Below, piece after piece: positions 34,072-42,676 of a DNA stretch of 64,000 nucleotides. Source of the DNA: CAYZJV01 sp049310885 (GTDB lineage Bacteria; Spirochaetota; Spirochaetia; Sphaerochaetales; Sphaerochaetaceae); assembly GCF_049310885.1 (NCBI RefSeq), contig NZ_JBMDYO010000008.1:1-64000 (forward strand), written 5' to 3'. Both the position numbers and the translations under genes were made by a program. Positions within the stretch are counted from its first letter, which is position 1, and each line of letters opens with the position of its first letter. Below the pieces are notes generated by a model. That model was not told the origin of the DNA. It saw only the letters and a program-made list of their open reading frames with translations, and searched no databases.

Positions 34072-34824
34072 GTGGTCGGTCTTTCGACTCGCGAAGAACA
34101 GATTGTGGAACTTCTCAAAGAGGGTGGTGAGATATCGGTAACCGCGCTCAGCGAAAAATTGGATGTCTCTTCTGTAACGATCCGTTCTGATTTAAAAAGT
34201 TTGTCAGCAAAAGGGATTATTGTTCGTACCCGCGGAGCAGCCATGTCTGCATATCACCCTCTGTTAGCTGAGAAACAATCGAGCAATGTGGAAGTCAAGG
34301 AGGCGATCGCTAAAGTCGCAGCCTCCATGATTCAGGATGGAGACAGGATCATGATTACGAACGGGACCACAAGTGCCCTCATTGGCAAGTACCTTTTAGG
34401 GAAGAGGGATGTCCAGATTGTATCCAACTCCACGCTTTTGACACCCTATGCGAGAATGAATCCAAATATCTCCCTTACCATGGTAGGTGGCGAATTTCGC
34501 CCCTCGGCCGAAGCACTCGTCGGTCCCGAGGCAATCAAACAGTTGAAGGAGTACCATGTACCGATTACTTTTGCGGGTACCGATGGTTTTACTCTGGAAC
34601 ACGGTTTGACTACACATTTAATGGAGAATGCCGAGATTGTACGCCAAATGTGCAGACAGGCAACGAAGAGTGTTTTGGTAGCCGACTCATCAAAATTCGG
34701 TAAGCAGGGGTTCGTGAGGATTTTTCCTCTCTCGGAGATAGATGTACTGATTACTGATAAGGGTCTCCCGTTATCCGCTATCACTGCGATAGAAGAGATG
34801 GGGATAGAAGTGATTGTCGTATGA
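34072..34824 (+). CDS. DeoR-family regulator of the 2-oxo acid dehydrogenase/sugar operon
   Basis: A 250-residue DeoR/GlpR-type repressor with an N-terminal winged helix (TREEQIVELLKEGGEISVTALSEKLDVSSVTIRSDLKSL) and the C-terminal sugar-phosphate sensor fold (DGDRIMITNGTTSALIGKYL, then VSNSTLLTPYA, MVGGEFRPSAEALVG, VLVADSSKFGK). It starts at GTG with AAGGTGG upstream. It is first in the operon, 40 bases before the E2 gene. Its effector is probably a phosphorylated sugar intermediate made by the operon, as usual in this family. Confidence 0.9.
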   Translation: MVGLSTREEQIVELLKEGGEISVTALSEKLDVSSVTIRSDLKSLSAKGIIVRTRGAAMSAYHPLLAEKQSSNVEVKEAIAKVAASMIQDGDRIMITNGTTSALIGKYLLGKRDVQIVSNSTLLTPYARMNPNISLTMVGGEFRPSAEALVGPEAIKQLKEYHVPITFAGTDGFTLEHGLTTHLMENAEIVRQMCRQATKSVLVADSSKFGKQGFVRIFPLSEIDVLITDKGLPLSAITAIEEMGIEVIVV

Positions 34825-34864
34825 AGAATGTCCAACCATAGGTTGGTTGGCGATAGGAGAAGAT

Positions 34865-36235
34865 ATGGCTGTAGAAGTAGTAATGCCAAAACAAGGAAAC
34901 TCGGTTGAGTCGTGTATCATCATCGATTGGAAAGTGAAAGAGGGTGATTCCGTTTCGGTCGGAGATGTAGTTTGTGAAGCGGAAACCGACAAATCGACTA
35001 TAGAAGTCGAATCGACAGCAGACGGCACCGTACTGAAGTTGTTGTATGCTGTAGAGGATGAAGTGCCGGTCATGCAACCTATCATGGTTGTAGGTAAGAA
35101 GGGAGAGAAAGTCTCCGTGGAAACATCAACACAGTCTGCGGAGAGTGAAGAGACCCAGGAACCTCATAAAAAGGAAGAGCAGGTTGTAAAAACAGGAGAG
35201 GGAGATGCAAGACGAGAGAATGCCAAGACTGCTGAAAAAGCCACGGGAATCTCGCCTCGAGCACGTGCTGTTGCAAGTTCTTCCGGTGTGGATATGTCCC
35301 TTCTTCAACCGACTGGACCGAAAGGCAGGATCATAGAGCGTGATGTTATTGAAGTACTTGCTGGTAAAGAGCCATTGACTCCTGCAGCGAAAGACGCTCT
35401 CCTTAAGAAGGGCCTTAGTGCTCCTGCAAGTGGCAGTGGGATCGGTGGTAGAGTACTCTCATCCGATTTGGTAGACTCTGGTACTACTTCCGGATCCGTA
35501 GTACAGGCTGCTATGGACCATGTTGAGGAATTCCCTGGACCATTTGAAGAAATGACGGTACGTGGTGTAAGGAAAGTGACCGCAAAACGAATGCACGAAT
35601 CGCTGGCCACGACAGCCCAATTCACTATGAACGCATTTGCTGATGCCTCTTCTCTACAATCTTTACGCGCACGTCTGAAGTCCAGTGCTCCCGAGTTGGG
35701 ATTACAGAAAGTTACCATCAATGACCTCATATTGTTTGCAGTCTCCCGTACCATAGTTCAGTTTGGATACATGAACAGTCACTTCCTTGGAGATAAGATG
35801 CTTACATTTAAGCATGTCCATTTAGGATGTGCGGTCGATACGCCCAAGGGTTTACTGGTTCCTGTGGTGAAATATTCTGACAAGCTCTCTCTCAAACAAT
35901 TGAGTGATGAGTTTAAACGCCTTGCAACAGAAAGCATGGAGGGTAAAGCTCAGCCTGACGATCTGTCGGGGGGAACTTTCACCGTTACCAATTTGGGTTC
36001 TATGGGGATTGAAAGCTTCACTCCAGTGATCAATGTTCCTGAGGTTGCCATTCTAGGAGTTGGGGGCATATCACTTCGAGCAAAGGAAGATTCCGACGGA
36101 GACGTATTTTTTGTCCCTCATATCGGTTTATCGCTCACTATTGATCACCAAGCTGTAGATGGTGCACCGGCAGCACGTTTCTTGAAAGCACTGTGTGAGA
36201 ATATCGCTTCGATCGACCTGTTGATGGCTTTATAG
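34865..36235 (+). CDS. 2-oxo acid dehydrogenase E2 with two E3-binding domains
   Basis: A 456-residue dihydrolipoamide acyltransferase. Order: lipoyl domain 1-80 with the lipoylated Lys43 in ETDKSTIEVES; charged linker 81-127; a peripheral-subunit-binding domain at 129-165 (ISPRARAVASSSGVD); a second, more divergent one at 171-203 (LTPAAKDALLKKG); then the catalytic domain from about 225 with HxxxD in DHQAVDGAPAARF (H428, D432). The start follows AGGAG. It precedes E3 and E1, so the complex is complete. The 2-oxo acid or acyloin used is unknown. Two E3-binding units in one chain are unusual. Confidence 0.9.
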   Translation: MAVEVVMPKQGNSVESCIIIDWKVKEGDSVSVGDVVCEAETDKSTIEVESTADGTVLKLLYAVEDEVPVMQPIMVVGKKGEKVSVETSTQSAESEETQEPHKKEEQVVKTGEGDARRENAKTAEKATGISPRARAVASSSGVDMSLLQPTGPKGRIIERDVIEVLAGKEPLTPAAKDALLKKGLSAPASGSGIGGRVLSSDLVDSGTTSGSVVQAAMDHVEEFPGPFEEMTVRGVRKVTAKRMHESLATTAQFTMNAFADASSLQSLRARLKSSAPELGLQKVTINDLILFAVSRTIVQFGYMNSHFLGDKMLTFKHVHLGCAVDTPKGLLVPVVKYSDKLSLKQLSDEFKRLATESMEGKAQPDDLSGGTFTVTNLGSMGIESFTPVINVPEVAILGVGGISLRAKEDSDGDVFFVPHIGLSLTIDHQAVDGAPAARFLKALCENIASIDLLMAL

Positions 36236-36245
36236 GGGAATGTTC

Positions 36246-37598
36246 ATGGAATTTTTTGATTTGATAGTAGTAGGAGCCGGTCCTGGTGGATATGTAGCAG
36301 CAGAGCGCGCTGGAGCACTAGGAAAGAACGTCCTTCTTATAGAGCGTGATCAACTTGGTGGTATTTGTACTAACTGGGGTTGTATTCCGACAAAGAGCCT
36401 TCTTAATTCTGCGAAGCTATATCGTCATGCAAAAGAGGGCGAAAAAATGGGAGTTTCTGTGCAATCGGTCAGTTTTGACCTTGGGACGGCTATGGCTTGG
36501 AAGCAAGAGACCATTGAGACGCTCCGAAGTGGAATCCAATTTTTAATGAAAAGCAATAAGGTCACCGTAGTATACGGTGAAGCTGAATTTGTAGATGCGC
36601 ATCATATACGCCTTGGAGAGACCACATACGAATGTGCGGATCTGATTTTGGCTACTGGATCTTCACCTGTTGTACCCCCCATCGAAGGCCATAATCTTCC
36701 CCATGTACTGACGAGCGATGGAATTCTTGCTATCGATGCACTTCCCAAGTCGCTCGCAATTATTGGCGGAGGTGTAATTGGAGTCGAATTCGCTTCATTT
36801 TTCTCATCGGTAGGGGTTAAGGTCTCTATTGTTGAAATGATGGATGAGATCCTTCCTATGATGGATAAGGAATTCGCTAAACTTATGCGTCGGGAAATGA
36901 AGGATGTCGATTTTCATTTGGGTTGCCGAGTAACGGGAATAACCCAAGAGGGTCTCATATACACTGATGCTGACGGAAAGGAACAGAGACTTAATTCGGA
37001 TCTGGTCTTGATGAGTGTTGGTAGACGGGCAAATACCCAGGGAATGGAGAATCTGCATCTTAATATCGAACGTGGCGCAATCGTCGTCGATGAGAAATTG
37101 AGAACGAATATTCCCCATGTCTACGCTGTTGGAGATGTCAACGGCAAGTCTCTGCTCGCCCATTCCGCTTCAAGGATGGCCGAAGTTGTTGTCTCGAACC
37201 TGTACGGAAATGGTGGTCAGAAAATGCGGTACCATGCTATTCCTTGGGCTGTGTATGGTATCCCCGAAGCCGCTGGGTGTGGTTTGACTGAGAGTGAAGC
37301 TAAGAGGCAAGGCAGGGAAGTTGTCGCTGCTACAACCCAAATGCGCGCCAATGGACGATTTCTTGCTGAACATGGAAAGCGCGCTGCAGGCTTATGCAAA
37401 GTGGTTGTAGATGCTGAAACAAAGGTAATCTTGGGAGTACATCTTCTGGGACCGTACAGTAGTGAGATGATTTACGGCGCCGCTACGATAATTGAAGCTG
37501 AGCTCAGGATCAAGGATGTAAAAGAGATAGTATTTCCCCATCCAAGTGTCTCTGAAGTAATTAAAGATACCCTATTCGCAATAGAACATACCCTCTGA
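36246..37598 (+). CDS. lpdA: Dihydrolipoamide dehydrogenase (E3)
   Basis: A 450-residue flavoprotein that reoxidises dihydrolipoamide with NAD. It shows the FAD-binding VVGAGPGGYVAAERAG at the N-terminus, the redox disulfide GGICTNWGCIPTKSLL, the NAD-binding IIGGGVIGVEFASFF, the FAD site VYAVGDVNGKSLLAH, and the C-terminal HPSVSEVIKD with the catalytic His. The second ATG (36246) is preferred because AGGGG is 7 bases before it. It lies 10 bases after E2 and 17 before E1. Confidence 0.94.
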   Translation: MEFFDLIVVGAGPGGYVAAERAGALGKNVLLIERDQLGGICTNWGCIPTKSLLNSAKLYRHAKEGEKMGVSVQSVSFDLGTAMAWKQETIETLRSGIQFLMKSNKVTVVYGEAEFVDAHHIRLGETTYECADLILATGSSPVVPPIEGHNLPHVLTSDGILAIDALPKSLAIIGGGVIGVEFASFFSSVGVKVSIVEMMDEILPMMDKEFAKLMRREMKDVDFHLGCRVTGITQEGLIYTDADGKEQRLNSDLVLMSVGRRANTQGMENLHLNIERGAIVVDEKLRTNIPHVYAVGDVNGKSLLAHSASRMAEVVVSNLYGNGGQKMRYHAIPWAVYGIPEAAGCGLTESEAKRQGREVVAATTQMRANGRFLAEHGKRAAGLCKVVVDAETKVILGVHLLGPYSSEMIYGAATIIEAELRIKDVKEIVFPHPSVSEVIKDTLFAIEHTL

Positions 37599-37615
37599 GG
37601 TAAAGGAGCAATATC

Positions 37616-40072
37616 ATGTCCAAACAAATATCGTTCGACCCGATGAAACTTCGTGAGAAAGATACCATCAAGATTCCCTCGGTACCAGTGAACCACTATG
37701 TTCCCGACTTCAAGAAAGAGTTGAAGACCTACGGTAAAGAGCGCTTGGTGAAAGTCTTTTATGATATGTTGGTAATACGGGAATTCGAGACTATGCTCGA
37801 TTCCATAAAGAAGGAGGGCGTGTACCAAGGGATTTCCTATAATCACAAAGGACCTGCCCACCTGAGTGCTGGTCAAGAATCAGCAGCAGTAGGGCAGGCG
37901 ATGAATCTGGACCCGGAGGATTTTATCTTCGGTTCTCACAGAAGTCATGGGGAAATCCTTTCCAAGTGCCTTTCTGCGATAGCCAAGATGGATGAAAAGG
38001 ATATTGCCAGTATTCTGGAAAACTACATGGATGGCCAGACGTATGAAGTAGTGAAGAAGCACTTTCCCGGCAAGGATGCAAAAGATCTCGCTGAAAACTT
38101 CATTATCTACGGGACCTTGGCGGAAATATACGCTAAAGCCCCTGGCTTCAGCAAAGGCCTTGGTGGCAGCATGCATACATTTTTCGCTCCATTCGGTAGC
38201 ATGCCCAATAATGCTATCGTCGGAGGGTCGGGTACGATTGCTTTCGGATCTGCATTGTACAAGAAGATCAATAGAAAGAAAGGTATCGTAATTGCAAATA
38301 TTGGCGATGGATCACTCGCAAGAGGTCCCGTTTGGGAAGCTATGAATATGGCCTCAATGGATCAATACCATACATTGTGGGGAGATATGAAAGGAGCTCC
38401 TCCCTATATGGTGAATGTATTCGACAACTTCTACGGTATGGGTGGACAACCTGTCGGAGAGACTGGAGGAATGGGGGTCGCGGCACGAATGGGTGCCGGT
38501 GTGAATCCCGATGCGATGCATGCTGAGAGGATTGATGGTTTTAATCCATTGGCTGTTGCGGATGCAATCGCCAGAAAGAAGAAGCTCTTGCTCGAGGGCA
38601 AAGGCCCAGTCTTTATGGACACCATCACCTATCGGTTCAGCGGTCACAGCCCTTCGGATGCCATGACTTATAGGACTAAAGAGGAACTGGAAGCATTCAA
38701 GGAGCAGGATCCAGTTTTTGCCTATGGTCGCTATATTGTAGACAATGGGTTGGTCTCGGAAGATGATCTTAAGGAAATGCAGTCGGCAATTTTAGAAAAG
38801 ATGCGCAAAGCGCTTGAGATTACTGTTGATGACAAAATTTCTCCCATGGTGGATGAACAGTTTATCGAGAGTGTCATGTTCAGCAATGGAAATGTCGAAA
38901 AACTCGATGATCGTGAAGTCGAATTGAGTGAGAAACTCGAAGATAATGCTCGAGTCCAGCAGATAGCTAGACGTTCTCGCTATGCCTATGATGAAAACGG
39001 AAAAGAGCTCCCTTCCAGTAGACAATATCAATATCGTGATGCAGTATTTGAAGCCATGGTTCACCGATTCAGTATCGATCCAACCTTAGTAGCTTATGGA
39101 GAGGATCATCGGGACTGGGGTGGAGCTTTTGCTTGCTACCGGGGACTCACTGAATTACTTCCTTATCATCGTTTCTTCAATTCTCCCATCTCGGAATCTG
39201 CGATAGTCGGTAGCGGAGTAGGTTATGCGATGTCCGGTGGAAGAGCTGTCGTAGAATTGATGTATTGCGACTTCCTCGGTTGTGCCGGAGATGAGGTATT
39301 CAACCAGATGCCAAAGTGGCAGGCTATGTCGGCCGGAGCGCTAAAGATGCCGTTGGTATTACGTGTTTCTGTAGGTAATAAATATGGTGCCCAGCACTCA
39401 CAAGAATGGACGAGCATGGTTGCGTCAGTTCCAGGTTTGAAGGCTATGTATCCGGCAACACCCTACGATGTAAAAGGTATGCTCAACTATGCTCTTCGTG
39501 GAACAGACCCCGTAGTATTCTTCGAAAGTCAGAAACTCTACGGTATTGGCGAACAATTTGTGAAAGAGGGTGTGCCTGAAGGATATTATGAGATTCCCGA
39601 AGGAGAACCAGCAATCCGGAAAGAAGGTAATGATATTACCTTGATTGCTCTTGGACCAGCTTTGTATACCTGTATGGATGCGGCAAAACAATTGAAGGAT
39701 TCCTACGGTTTAGAGGCAGAGGTAATCGACTTGCGTTGGATTAACCCACTCAAATATGGAATGCTGGTGGATTCAATTAAAAAGACCGGTAAAGCAGTTC
39801 TGGTAACCGATAGTGCCGAGAGAGGTAGTTATCTGCAGACAGTTGCCGCCAATTTAGGTAGGCTGGCGTTTGATTATCTCGATGCACCTCCTGTAGTAGT
39901 AGGTTCACGTAACTGGATTACACCTCCTGCTGAAATGGAAGATTATTACTTCCCTCAGGTCGATTCGATCATCGATTCGATTCATGAACAAGTTATGCCA
40001 ATCGATGGTCATACGGTGAAAAGAAATAAAACTGATGGTGAGTTCAACCGTATCCAGGCAGATGGTGTATAG
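37616..40072 (+). CDS. Fused E1 alpha-beta 2-oxo acid dehydrogenase
   Basis: An 818-residue thiamine-diphosphate enzyme with E1 alpha (1 to about 440) and E1 beta (about 475-818) in one chain. The alpha half has HLSAGQESAAVG, SHRSHGE (107-113), KGLGGSMH (180-187) and the ThDP motif from GDGSLARG (230) to VFDNFYGM (268-275). Between SHRSHGE and KGLGGSMH there is an insert of roughly 50 residues compared with typical E1 alpha. The beta half begins near YRDAVFEAMVHRF and keeps YGEDHRDWGGAF and the C-terminal transketolase fold. AAAGGAGC precedes the ATG. The substrate is not evident: pyruvate, a branched keto acid or acetoin-like compounds are all possible. Confidence 0.9.
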   Translation: MSKQISFDPMKLREKDTIKIPSVPVNHYVPDFKKELKTYGKERLVKVFYDMLVIREFETMLDSIKKEGVYQGISYNHKGPAHLSAGQESAAVGQAMNLDPEDFIFGSHRSHGEILSKCLSAIAKMDEKDIASILENYMDGQTYEVVKKHFPGKDAKDLAENFIIYGTLAEIYAKAPGFSKGLGGSMHTFFAPFGSMPNNAIVGGSGTIAFGSALYKKINRKKGIVIANIGDGSLARGPVWEAMNMASMDQYHTLWGDMKGAPPYMVNVFDNFYGMGGQPVGETGGMGVAARMGAGVNPDAMHAERIDGFNPLAVADAIARKKKLLLEGKGPVFMDTITYRFSGHSPSDAMTYRTKEELEAFKEQDPVFAYGRYIVDNGLVSEDDLKEMQSAILEKMRKALEITVDDKISPMVDEQFIESVMFSNGNVEKLDDREVELSEKLEDNARVQQIARRSRYAYDENGKELPSSRQYQYRDAVFEAMVHRFSIDPTLVAYGEDHRDWGGAFACYRGLTELLPYHRFFNSPISESAIVGSGVGYAMSGGRAVVELMYCDFLGCAGDEVFNQMPKWQAMSAGALKMPLVLRVSVGNKYGAQHSQEWTSMVASVPGLKAMYPATPYDVKGMLNYALRGTDPVVFFESQKLYGIGEQFVKEGVPEGYYEIPEGEPAIRKEGNDITLIALGPALYTCMDAAKQLKDSYGLEAEVIDLRWINPLKYGMLVDSIKKTGKAVLVTDSAERGSYLQTVAANLGRLAFDYLDAPPVVVGSRNWITPPAEMEDYYFPQVDSIIDSIHEQVMPIDGHTVKRNKTDGEFNRIQADGV

Positions 40073-40098
40073 GACAGCATGGAGAAGAGTTTACAAGA

Positions 40099-40116
40099 CC
40101 CGCCGTCAAGGGCGGG
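40099..40116 (+). other. GC-rich hairpin between E1 and the PHP gene
   Basis: CCCGCC (40099-40104) and GGCGGG (40111-40116) form a 6-pair stem with a 6-base loop, 26 bases after the E1 stop. No T-run follows (CCTTGGAC), so it is probably a transcript-processing or partial-attenuation element that lowers expression of the downstream sugar genes. Confidence 0.5.
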
Positions 40117-40149
40117 CCTTGGACTAATTATCCAGTAGAGGAAGATTTT

Positions 40150-41496
40150 ATGAATATTTTGGAGAGCGTCCGTAACGATATAAACAGTCCCGATAAGAAA
40201 ACCAGACTGGATGCCGCATCACGTTTGGGTGAGGCATGTAAAGATGGAAGTTTGAAACGAGAGCGGTCGGAAGAGGTCAACAATCATGTTCACACGACCT
40301 ATTCTTACAGTCCCTATGAACCTTCGGCGGCGGCTCTTGCTGCATGGGAGGCTGGATTGGGTATAGTCGGATCCATTGATCATGACAGTATCGGCGCGGC
40401 AAACGAGATGTTGGATGCCGGGGCGAGGATTGGCATTGCCACTACGATTGGCTTCGAGGTCCGTTGTGGTTTCCAAGATACCCCCTTTGCAAATAAGAAG
40501 ATAAATAATCCCGATTCCGAGGGTATTGTCTATATGTGTGTTCATGGAGTACCGAGGAAGGCCATAGACGAAGTGGATGAATTCCTTTCTCCAATAAGAC
40601 GTGTCCGCAATGAACGAAATCGTGCACAGGTCGAAGCTTTAAATAGATTGGTCTCCAATAGTGGGTTGCAACCAATCGATTTTGACAAGGATATAGTTCC
40701 TCTCTCCCGTTGGGATTTGGGTGGTAGCATAACCGAAAGGCATATTCTGCATGCATTTGCCCAGAAAATTCTCGACCACGCTCCAGAAGGTGAACCGGTT
40801 GTCTCCTTTTTGGAGAATAATCTCAAGCTAACGGTAACAGGAAAGATTCGTTCTTTCTTACTAGATACCCAGAACCCCCACTATATATACGATCTGTTGG
40901 GAATACTGAAAGGTAATTACCTTCCCCGGTTCTTTATCCAACCAAGTAGGGAGGAGACGGTCGATGTCCGGAAAGTCGTAACATTCGCAAGATCGATTGG
41001 GGCAATTCCAGCATACGCATATCTTGGAGATATCGAAGAGAGTGTTACTGGTGATAAAAAGGCTGAGAGCTTTGAAGACGCTTTTCTTGATGAGCTCGTT
41101 TCATATTTGGCAGGGATTGGATTTCCTGCAATTACTTATATGCCTCCAAGGAATACTAAGGCTCAAATGGAGCGCCTCCAGAATTTATGCAAAAGATACG
41201 GGCTCATGGAAATAAGCGGTGTCGATATCAACTCATCCAGACAATCTTTCAATTGCCCACAGATGTTAGAAGAGGGTTGTGCGCATCTGGTAGATTCTGC
41301 CTGGGCTTTGGTCGCTCATGAGAAATTGACTAACCATAACAGTAAGTGGGATTTGTTCAACCCAGAGAATCCCTTCTCGTCAAAAACCTTAGAGGAACGT
41401 TTGCACCTCTATGCGAATCTTGGTAGAAAGATGGATCCTTTCAATCCGTCCTCGATTATCGATGAAGCAGACATGTTGTTGAAAAAGGAGAAGTAA
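40150..41496 (+). CDS. PHP-domain phosphoesterase
   Basis: A 448-residue protein with PHP-type metal ligands: NNHVHTTYSYSPY (HxH, near 46-50), GSIDHDSIGAANEM (near 75), and later GVDINSSRQ. PHP proteins hydrolyse phosphoesters; examples are histidinol phosphatase and nucleases. The C-terminal half (DVRKVVTFARSIGAIPAYAYLGDI onward) keeps the barrel fold. It sits in the operon between E1 and the SDR, with GAGGAAG before the ATG. A role in removing phosphate from a sugar intermediate is possible but not shown. Confidence 0.8.
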   Translation: MNILESVRNDINSPDKKTRLDAASRLGEACKDGSLKRERSEEVNNHVHTTYSYSPYEPSAAALAAWEAGLGIVGSIDHDSIGAANEMLDAGARIGIATTIGFEVRCGFQDTPFANKKINNPDSEGIVYMCVHGVPRKAIDEVDEFLSPIRRVRNERNRAQVEALNRLVSNSGLQPIDFDKDIVPLSRWDLGGSITERHILHAFAQKILDHAPEGEPVVSFLENNLKLTVTGKIRSFLLDTQNPHYIYDLLGILKGNYLPRFFIQPSREETVDVRKVVTFARSIGAIPAYAYLGDIEESVTGDKKAESFEDAFLDELVSYLAGIGFPAITYMPPRNTKAQMERLQNLCKRYGLMEISGVDINSSRQSFNCPQMLEEGCAHLVDSAWALVAHEKLTNHNSKWDLFNPENPFSSKTLEERLHLYANLGRKMDPFNPSSIIDEADMLLKKEK

Positions 41497-41499
41497 TAC

Positions 41500-42663
41500 A
41501 TGGAGATACCGAATAAGAAGACCACGTCATGGATACCACCTATCGTTCGAGGTATGACATTCGATGGCGAGACAGGGCTTTTTGTTACAACTATAGAGTC
41601 AAAAAAGGCTGACCTCATGTTAGAAGCTGTCGGATCCCATGAGTCTTTAGAATCACTGGTGAGTGCATGGCAAAAGCAATTCGAGAGTTTTTGTACTACT
41701 GAACAACAGTTTCCTACAACGATCGGAGTCGAAGGTGACTCCCTGATAATGGGATTAGGACTGATGTTTGATCAGGCTAGTGGTGGTAGAGGAGTAGAAA
41801 AAAAGCCTTTCATACCAGGATCATCCAAGCGTTCTGAGATCATGAAGAATAAAATATCCTTGGTCACCGGAGGAGCTCAAGGCTTTGGTGAAGGCATGGT
41901 AAAAGGTTTAGTTGGTGAAGGCGGCTTCGTCTATATTGCAGATATGAACCTAGAGGGAGCCGAAGCATTAGCCAAATCATTGAACGAAGAGTATGGAAAA
42001 ACTGTCGCAAAAGGAATCTATGTGAATGTAACCGACGAAGATTCGGTTGAAGCGATGATGGATGAGGTTGCACTGACCAGTGGTTCTCTCGACCTATTCG
42101 TCTCAAATGCCGGAGTCCTGAAGGCAGGAAGCGTAAAAGAGATGGCTTTAAAGGATTTTCAATTCGTTACCTCGGTAGATTACACAGGATTCTTCATATG
42201 CACGAAGTTTAGCGCTAGACAAATGGCATTCCAAAATTTAGGCTCAAATAATCGTTATTTAACTGATATTGTAGCAATCAGTAGCAAAAGTGGCCTAGAA
42301 GGCTCGAATAAGAATGGTGCCTATGCAGGGGCAAAATTCGGTACTATCGGATTAGCCCAGAGTTTTGCGCTGGAATTGGTGACCGATAATATTAAAGTGA
42401 ATGCCGTTTGTCCTGGCAATTTTTTGGATGGTCCCTTATGGTCCGATCCTGATAGAGGACTTTTTGTACAGTACTTGCATGCTGGAAAAGTACCGGGTGC
42501 TAAATCCTTGGAAGATGTAAGAAGATTCTATGAATCGAAGGTTCCTTTGAACCGGGGTTGCCGGACAGAGGATGTCGTACGTGCAATATGTTATATTGTT
42601 GAACAGAAATATGAAACAGGACAAGCCGTTCCAGTGACCGGCGGTCAAGTAATGCTTAACTAG
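41500..42663 (+). CDS. Short-chain dehydrogenase with N-terminal extension (sugar-phosphate type)
   Basis: A 387-residue protein. Residues 1-114 are an extension I do not recognise. From 115 it is a classical SDR: TGGAQGFGEG (123-132), NAGV, a catalytic Ser in ISSKSG and YAGAKFG (YxxxK), ending VPVTGGQVMLN. The SDR part resembles sorbitol-6-phosphate 2-dehydrogenases by wording and context beside a SorE-like gene. The ATG at 41500 has AAGGAG; the internal Met115 has no good ribosome site, so the extension is probably real. The gene begins 3 bases after the PHP stop. Confidence 0.82.
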   Translation: MEIPNKKTTSWIPPIVRGMTFDGETGLFVTTIESKKADLMLEAVGSHESLESLVSAWQKQFESFCTTEQQFPTTIGVEGDSLIMGLGLMFDQASGGRGVEKKPFIPGSSKRSEIMKNKISLVTGGAQGFGEGMVKGLVGEGGFVYIADMNLEGAEALAKSLNEEYGKTVAKGIYVNVTDEDSVEAMMDEVALTSGSLDLFVSNAGVLKAGSVKEMALKDFQFVTSVDYTGFFICTKFSARQMAFQNLGSNNRYLTDIVAISSKSGLEGSNKNGAYAGAKFGTIGLAQSFALELVTDNIKVNAVCPGNFLDGPLWSDPDRGLFVQYLHAGKVPGAKSLEDVRRFYESKVPLNRGCRTEDVVRAICYIVEQKYETGQAVPVTGGQVMLN

Positions 42664-42676
42664 GCGGGAGGAAGCC

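Noticed and set aside
37616..40072. Fused E1 as a frame error joining two genes
   Set aside because: The linker reads as a sensible charged helix (VEKLDDREVELSEKLEDNA), there is no ribosome site or start at the beta junction, and fused E1 chains are known in other bacteria.
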